Source: Flavobacteriaceae bacterium (lineage in GTDB: Bacteria > Bacteroidota > Bacteroidia > Flavobacteriales > Flavobacteriaceae). Taken from it: a stretch of DNA of 10,494 bases. The position numbers were made by a program, and so were the translations under genes. Shown here in pieces: positions 6,409-10,494 of the stretch (its first letter is position 1; each line of letters opens with the position of its first letter). The notes beneath the pieces are model-generated. The model searched no databases and was not told the origin of the DNA. It saw only the letters and a list, made by a program, of their open reading frames with translations. The stretch covers positions 1 to 10,494 of the forward strand of contig JABAYZ010000116.1 in assembly GCA_018608735.1 (NCBI GenBank). Reading direction: 5' to 3'.

Positions 6409-7968
6409 TTAGAGATTGTTTAGTTTCGTACTTATCGCATCCACACAATTGATTCCATCAATAGCAGCAGAAATAATACCACCCGCATAGCCTGCGCCTT
6501 CGCCACAGGGATACAATCCTCTGACGTTTATATGCTCTAAAGTTTCAGAGTTTCTCGGGATGGATATGGGTGACGAGGTTCGACTTTCTGGTGCATGCAA
6601 TACGGCTTCATTGGTGAAATAGCCTTTCATCTTTTTTCCATATAAAGAAAATGCTTTTCGCAAGCGTTTAGAAATCATTGGAGGTAAGACCGTATTTAAA
6701 TCTACCGAAACGATGCCGGGTTGGTAAGAGGTTTTAGGAAAGTCTTTAGAAACTTTTCCTTCGACAAAATCGATCATGCGTTGTGCGGGTACTTGCTGTG
6801 TTTTTCCAGCCACTTCCCAACAATCATATTCCACTTTTTTCTGAAAATCAAGACAAACAAAAGGATCTTCTGGAGTGTAGTTTGGTAAATCTTTAGGCTC
6901 TACACTCACCACAATTCCAGAGTTTGCATAGGGATTATTTCGCTTGCTTGGACTCCATCCATTAGTGACCACTTCTTCTTGAGACGTGGCACAAGGCGCA
7001 ATAATTCCGCCCGGACACATACAAAACGAATAAACGCCCTTACCGTCAATTTGATCTACTAAACTGTAAGAGGCTGGTGGCAAATACGGATTTTCAACAG
7101 CACCGTGGTATTGGATTTTATCAATGAGATGTTGAGGGTGTTCTACCCGAACGCCTAATGCAAATGCTTTGGCTTCTAAGTGAACGCCTTTACTATGAAG
7201 TAAATAAAATATATCTCTGGCAGAATGCCCGGTTGCTAAGACTATATTGTCAAAAGGCTTCCAAGATTCATCGTTGATTTTCAAGGCTTTTATGGCATTG
7301 TCTTCAATTTGAATATCAGTCAGTTTGGTGTTAAAATGTACTTCTCCGCCTGCTTCTATAATTGCCTCTCGCATGGCGGTAATAATGGCGGGTAATTTAT
7401 TGGTTCCTATATGTGGATGGGCTTCCACCAAAATGTCTTCAGACGCACCAAAATGGACAAACCATTCGAGGGCTTTCAGGACATTGCCGCGTTTTTTAGA
7501 ACGGGTATATAATTTTCCGTCGGAATAGGTTCCGGCACCCCCTTCTCCAAAACAATAATTAGATTCCGGATTGACCGTTTGCTCTTTATTGATCGCTGCT
7601 AAATCGCGACGCCTGGCACGGACGTCTTTTCCACGTTCAAATACAATGGGTTTTAATCCTGCTTCAATGGCGCGTAAGGCGGCATAGAGTCCTGCAGGAC
7701 CTGCACCTATAATGGCAATTTCGGGTTTTGAGTGCACTTCTTGAGGCACAAAAGATTGGGGGGATGTTCGGGTTTCACCAAGCACCCAAAATTCAATTTG
7801 TAAGTTTAGCTTAATGGATGCTTTTCGGGCGTCAATCGAACGTTTTCGAATGCGCCAATCAATAATATCTGCACTGCGCAGTTTGGCCTTAAAAAGACTC
7901 GATTTTAAAATGAAATCGGTATCTTTTTGTTGCGCTGGTTTTATGGTAATTTGTACTAATACACTCAT
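6409..7968 (-). CDS. FAD-dependent oxidoreductase, COG2509-type
   Basis: This 519-residue flavoprotein dehydrogenase has no established substrate. Residues 1-75 form an alpha/beta N-terminal domain rich in basic residues (RIRKRSIDARKASIKL), as in the family. Residues 83-115 contain the Rossmann dinucleotide-binding loop IIGAGPAG (86-93), ending at the acidic residue E111. GEGGAGTYSDGKL (141-153) is a hallmark of this group. NIVLATGHSA (241-250) is the second FAD contact and CMCPGG (316-321) a cysteine-containing family motif. The C-terminal GEGAGYAGGIISAAIDG (489-505) closes the FAD site. Its length matches family members of about 510-540 residues. It is encoded convergently to the sulfur operon and divergently from the restriction gene, so it is probably a separate unit. 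The ATG at 7968 is chosen because it precedes the family's conserved N-terminal domain. Confidence 0.9.
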   Translation of the reverse strand: MSVLVQITIKPAQQKDTDFILKSSLFKAKLRSADIIDWRIRKRSIDARKASIKLNLQIEFWVLGETRTSPQSFVPQEVHSKPEIAIIGAGPAGLYAALRAIEAGLKPIVFERGKDVRARRRDLAAINKEQTVNPESNYCFGEGGAGTYSDGKLYTRSKKRGNVLKALEWFVHFGASEDILVEAHPHIGTNKLPAIITAMREAIIEAGGEVHFNTKLTDIQIEDNAIKALKINDESWKPFDNIVLATGHSARDIFYLLHSKGVHLEAKAFALGVRVEHPQHLIDKIQYHGAVENPYLPPASYSLVDQIDGKGVYSFCMCPGGIIAPCATSQEEVVTNGWSPSKRNNPYANSGIVVSVEPKDLPNYTPEDPFVCLDFQKKVEYDCWEVAGKTQQVPAQRMIDFVEGKVSKDFPKTSYQPGIVSVDLNTVLPPMISKRLRKAFSLYGKKMKGYFTNEAVLHAPESRTSSPISIPRNSETLEHINVRGLYPCGEGAGYAGGIISAAIDGINCVDAISTKLNNL

Positions 7969-7973
7969 CGTGG

Positions 7974-7981
7974 CAAAGGTA
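7974..7981 (-). promoter_or_regulatory. Possible -7 element for the FAD oxidoreductase gene
   Basis: On the minus strand this reads TACCTTTG, matching TAnnTTTG. It ends only 5 bases before the ATG at 7968, so transcription would start at or next to the start codon and give a leaderless mRNA. No convincing -33 TTG is present. It may be a chance match. The rest of the 248-bp gap (7969-8216) shows no gene; it also holds the promoter candidate for the gene at 8217. Confidence 0.3.
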
Positions 7982-8182
7982 ACTAAAGTTTCCTTGGAAT
8001 TGTTTAAAAGGCTATTGAACGCAAAAACAATTCAACTAAACGCTGTACCAAACTCTGGTTTGATTTTTAATTTTGAGAGAAAATACAGTATCTGTAGAGT
8101 GTACCGCACGCACTGACAGCAGGTTGGGTGAAAATAATTTCATTTTTATTGGAAGAAAAAACGATAAGTCCAGTTCTTTTTT

Positions 8183-8190
8183 TAAATTTG
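8183..8190 (+). promoter_or_regulatory. -7 promoter element for the restriction-modification gene
   Basis: TAAATTTG matches TAnnTTTG perfectly and is identical to the element at 3880-3887. Transcription would start about 8195-8197, about 20 bases before the ATG at 8217. A TTG at the -33 position is not evident (the nearest, at 8149-8151, is too far away), so this may be a weak promoter. Confidence 0.55.
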
Positions 8191-8216
8191 AATACCCAGA
8201 TTGCTAATAACCTACT

Positions 8217-10494
8217 ATGCCCCTATTTCAAAATACGGTTGTCACTAGACAGCTCAAGACTCAAAATAAGACCCTCATTTCAGAAAAATGGCTCGCTTAT
8301 AAAGCCCATTTTTTTAATCCTGCGATCCAAGAAAATATTCGGAACGCCAAAGAAGAGCAGTATCAAGAAGGCTTTTTAAGAGATCTGTTTGTCACTATTT
8401 TTGGATATACCCTAAATCCCGAAACCAATTTCAATCTTACCACAGAACTTAAAAATGCGAAAGACAGCAAAAAGGCAGATGGTGGAATTATTATTAATGG
8501 CACCGTTGTGGGGGTTATCGAACTGAAAGGCACCAACACCACCGATTTAGCAAAAGTAGAACCCCAAGCGTTTGGGTATAAAAACAATCAGCAGGATTGT
8601 GTGTATGTCATAACTTCTAACTTTGAGAAACTCCGGTTTTACATCGACAATGCCATTGAACATATAGAGTTTAATCTGTTTACACTTAGCGAAGAAGCGT
8701 TTCAACTCTTGTATGTATGCATCGCTTTTGAGAATATAAAAAACAACCTTCCTAAAAAATTAAAAGAAGAGTCTTTAAGTCAGGAAGAAAATATCACCAA
8801 ACAGTTGTATAAAGATTACTCGCTATTTAAACGAGAGTTGTTTCAAAACTTAACTCACCTCAATCCCCAATTTGAAGCCTTAGAATTGTTTAAAAAATCT
8901 CAAAAATTGTTAGATCGATTTTTGTTTTTATTCTTTTCTGAAGACCGAAATTTACTACCTCCAAATTCGGTAAGACTTATTTTAGAGCAATGGAAAAAGC
9001 TAAAAGATTTAGATGCCTACACTCCTTTATACGATCGTTTTAAAAAATACTTTGGGTATTTAAACACGGGCTTTAAAGGCAAACAATACGATGTATTTGC
9101 ATACAACGGCGGGCTTTTTAAACCCGATACAATTTTAGCCAATATTACGATTGATGATGAATTGCTTTACACCCACACTCTAAAACTCTCAGAATATGAT
9201 TTTGAAAGTGAAGTGGATGTAAATATTTTAGGTCATATTTTTGAAAATTCCCTCAATGAATTGGATGAAGTCAAAGCTCAATTAGAAGGACAAACGATTG
9301 ATAAAACGACCACCAAACGCAAAAAAGACGGTGTGTTTTATACCCCAAAATACATCACCAAATACATTGTAGAAAACACGGTAGGCAAACTGTGTACCGA
9401 GAAAAAAATAGAACTGGACATTAGCGATGAGACCTATCAACACGCCAAACAACGAAGTCGGAAACGACTGGAAACACTGAACGATTACAGAACTTGGTTG
9501 TTACAACTGACCATTTGTGACCCTGCTTGTGGCTCTGGTGCGTTTCTAAATGAAGCTCTTAATTTTCTGATTGCAGAACATCGGTATGTGGACGAACTTT
9601 CTGCCAAATATAACAATGACGCTTTAATGCTCAGTGATGTAGAAAACAGCATCCTAGAGAATAATTTGTTTGGAGTGGATCTGAATGAAGAATCTGTAGA
9701 AATTGCTAAACTCTCGTTGTGGTTACGAACGGCGCAACCGAACCGTAAACTGAACAGCCTGAATCACAACATAAAATGTGGTAATTCTTTGATTGACGAT
9801 CCCGAAGTTGCCGGAGATAAAGCGTTTAAATGGGAAGAGGAATTTCCAAGTATTTTTAAAGAAAAACATAAAAAACCATACCACATTACAACAACGATCC
9901 ACGACAGTCGGACTTCAAAAAGAATGGAGAAGTACAAAGTTAGAGAACGACGGGAAGGAAGCACAAAACCTCATGTGGTTTATTTTACCCCTGAAGATGA
10001 TTTACAGATAACACAAATCATTGCGGATGTTGCAAAAGAAGATCAACTCAATATACTTGCCTATAACATTTGTGGGGATCATATCCATTTGTTATTGGTG
10101 TGCGCTATAGAGGAGATTCCTGCGATTATGCAAAAGATAAAAGGACGGACTTCCTATTTTCACAAGGGGCATTACAAGGGGTTTTACAAGGGGCTTAAGC
10201 CCCTTGAGAAAGTAGATGGGAAAAACAAACCGTTGTGGCAACAAAAATACAGTCCCCCAAAAGAAGTTAGCAGTACGGAACAGTTATTGAATACTCTAAA
10301 ATACATTCAGACGAACAGAAATAAGCACGAATTGCCGCCACATCCCAAGGCTTTACAAAACACCATTAACGCGCTCTGTTGCTCAGAAGCCCACGCCTTC
10401 CGTACCGAATATACCGGCGGGTTTGATGTGGTCATTGGGAATCCGCCGTATGTTCAGATACAAAGTATGGGAGCAATTGCCAATGATTTAAAAA
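8217..10494 (+). CDS. Type IIG (Eco57I-like) restriction-modification enzyme with embedded HUH domain; 3' end outside window
   Basis: I translated this frame across 759 codons without a stop; it continues past the right edge. An in-frame TAA at 8208 makes the ATG at 8217 the first possible start. Residues about 40-120 form a PD-(D/E)xK nuclease (GFLRDLF; E77; KADGGI with D88; E102-L-K104). About 140-330 is a mostly helical region. The adenine methyltransferase follows: motif X FYTP (374-377), motif I DPACGSGAFL (435-444, SAM binding), motif II FGVD with D488, motif III-like IKCGNSLIDD (519-528), then FKWEEEFPSIF (537-547). Instead of passing directly to motif IV, the chain carries about 155-190 extra residues forming a transposase-like HUH domain, then resumes at GGFDVVIGNPPYVQIQ with catalytic NPPY at 742-745. 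The target-recognition domain should lie beyond the window. It would methylate and cut the same site from one polypeptide. It stands alone, divergent from the FAD gene, with its own promoter. Confidence 0.92.
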   Translation, partial: MPLFQNTVVTRQLKTQNKTLISEKWLAYKAHFFNPAIQENIRNAKEEQYQEGFLRDLFVTIFGYTLNPETNFNLTTELKNAKDSKKADGGIIINGTVVGVIELKGTNTTDLAKVEPQAFGYKNNQQDCVYVITSNFEKLRFYIDNAIEHIEFNLFTLSEEAFQLLYVCIAFENIKNNLPKKLKEESLSQEENITKQLYKDYSLFKRELFQNLTHLNPQFEALELFKKSQKLLDRFLFLFFSEDRNLLPPNSVRLILEQWKKLKDLDAYTPLYDRFKKYFGYLNTGFKGKQYDVFAYNGGLFKPDTILANITIDDELLYTHTLKLSEYDFESEVDVNILGHIFENSLNELDEVKAQLEGQTIDKTTTKRKKDGVFYTPKYITKYIVENTVGKLCTEKKIELDISDETYQHAKQRSRKRLETLNDYRTWLLQLTICDPACGSGAFLNEALNFLIAEHRYVDELSAKYNNDALMLSDVENSILENNLFGVDLNEESVEIAKLSLWLRTAQPNRKLNSLNHNIKCGNSLIDDPEVAGDKAFKWEEEFPSIFKEKHKKPYHITTTIHDSRTSKRMEKYKVRERREGSTKPHVVYFTPEDDLQITQIIADVAKEDQLNILAYNICGDHIHLLLVCAIEEIPAIMQKIKGRTSYFHKGHYKGFYKGLKPLEKVDGKNKPLWQQKYSPPKEVSSTEQLLNTLKYIQTNRNKHELPPHPKALQNTINALCCSEAHAFRTEYTGGFDVVIGNPPYVQIQSMGAIANDLK
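10162..10197 (+). repeat. Three 12-bp tandem repeats inside the HUH domain
   Basis: Three copies of ACAAGGGG followed by four variable bases lie back to back (10162-10173, 10174-10185, 10186-10197). They encode the peptide repeat HKGH-YKGF-YKGL, between the KIKGRTSYF helix and the LWQQKY strand. The period is a multiple of three, so changes in copy number keep the frame. The repeat lengthens a loop that is normally short in RAYT proteins. Confidence 0.85.
10187..10206. repeat. 20-bp perfect palindrome overlapping the last tandem repeat
   Basis: CAAGGGGC-TTAA-GCCCCTTG is fully self-complementary over 20 bp. The last 12-bp repeat unit supplies its left part. In single-stranded DNA it would fold into a hairpin with an 8-bp GC-rich stem and a TTAA loop. 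Such hairpins are what RAYT enzymes recognise, and this one lies within the RAYT-like coding region itself. It is not followed by a T-run, so it is not a terminator. Confidence 0.8.

Larger units (their letters stand above)
9876..10340 (+). other. RAYT/Y1-like HUH endonuclease domain inserted in the methyltransferase
   Basis: Residues about 554-708 of the restriction-modification ORF match the pattern of IS200/REP-associated tyrosine transposases. There is a first strand PYHITTTIHDSR, then ILAYNICGDHIHLLL, which aligns with the RAYT consensus AYxxMPNHxHLLL. Next come an IPAIMQKIKGRTSYF helix, LWQQKYSPP, and a C-terminal helix LLNTLKYIQTNRNKHEL, equivalent to the RAYT YIxxNPV helix. The catalytic set looks complete: H622 and H624 (metal-binding HUH), Y696 (nucleophile) and N700 at Y+4 (third metal ligand position in TnpA-REP). 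The domain has no start or stop of its own and keeps the host frame on both sides. It replaces the short linker that normally joins the FPSIF segment to GGFDVVIGNPPY. It could be a domesticated nuclease module or a mobile domain. Confidence 0.82.

Noticed and set aside
7978..7993. GGTAAC-TAAA-GTTTCC as a third site for the Crp/Fnr regulator, before the FAD oxidoreductase
   Set aside because: Three of the twelve arm bases differ from the operator at 2273-2288, and the position next to the start codon does not fit the 29.5-bp activator spacing of the two good sites.
8050..8063. CAAAC-TCTG-GTTTG followed by ATTTTTAATTTT as a terminator
   Set aside because: The stem is 5 bp and weak, and no plus-strand gene ends upstream of it.
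7814..8379. Two plus-strand open frames (7814-8116 and 8128-8379) as small genes between the FAD and restriction genes
   Set aside because: The first largely overlaps the FAD gene on the other strand and the second overlaps the true start of the restriction gene in a different frame. Neither shows a protein motif.
9793..10011. Open frame of 72 codons on the plus strand overlapping the restriction gene
   Set aside because: It is an out-of-frame shadow: the methyltransferase/HUH frame running through the same bases has recognisable motifs and continues to the window edge.
10410..10494. A frameshift between the HUH domain and the NPPY segment
   Set aside because: Codon-by-codon reading shows GGFDVVIGNPPYVQIQ in the same frame as the ATG at 8217, so the gene is intact within the window.

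Overview
The window looks like chromosomal DNA of a member of the Bacteroidetes, most probably a marine-type Flavobacteriaceae. The evidence is AT-rich sequence, almost no Shine-Dalgarno sites, -7 promoter elements of the Bacteroidetes form TAnnTTTG, a lysyl-tRNA synthetase with a C-terminal extension I associate with flavobacteria, and protein families common in that group. I cannot name a species.

Layout. Positions 1-1178 hold the 3' part of lysS, followed by a clear hairpin terminator. Positions 1225-2118 (minus) encode an unrecognised multi-pass membrane protein. Positions 2368-6385 (plus) form a reactive-sulfur locus: a Crp/Fnr-type regulator, a TauE/SafE permease, a CstB-like persulfide dioxygenase fused to two rhodanese domains, and two half-size YeeE/YedE transporter subunits. 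Positions 6409-7968 (minus) encode a large FAD-dependent oxidoreductase of the COG2509 type. From 8217 an ORF runs off the right edge. It is the N-terminal nuclease and methyltransferase part of a single-chain type IIG (Eco57I-like) restriction-modification enzyme.

Sulfur locus. It resembles the staphylococcal cst operon in content (TauE plus CstB), but the CsoR-like CstR repressor is replaced by a Crp/Fnr protein with a cysteine cluster. Two near-identical operators, TGTAAC-N4-GTTAC(A/T), lie before the regulator gene (2273-2288) and before the dioxygenase gene (3843-3858). Each is centred exactly 29.5 bp upstream of a TAnnTTTG element, the geometry of a Crp class II activator site near -42. 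The simplest model is that the regulator activates its own unit (regulator-permease) and the second unit (dioxygenase-YeeE-YedE). The enzyme would convert persulfide to thiosulfate or sulfite and the permeases would move sulfur anions.

Most unusual element. The restriction-modification ORF stays in one frame across 759 codons but carries a complete HUH (Y1/RAYT-like) transposase domain. The domain has H622-x-H624, Y696 and N700, and it sits between methyltransferase motif III and the catalytic NPPY motif. Inside its coding sequence there are three 12-bp tandem repeats ending in a 20-bp perfect palindrome. This looks like either a domesticated single-strand nuclease built into a defence enzyme or an in-frame, scarless mobile domain.
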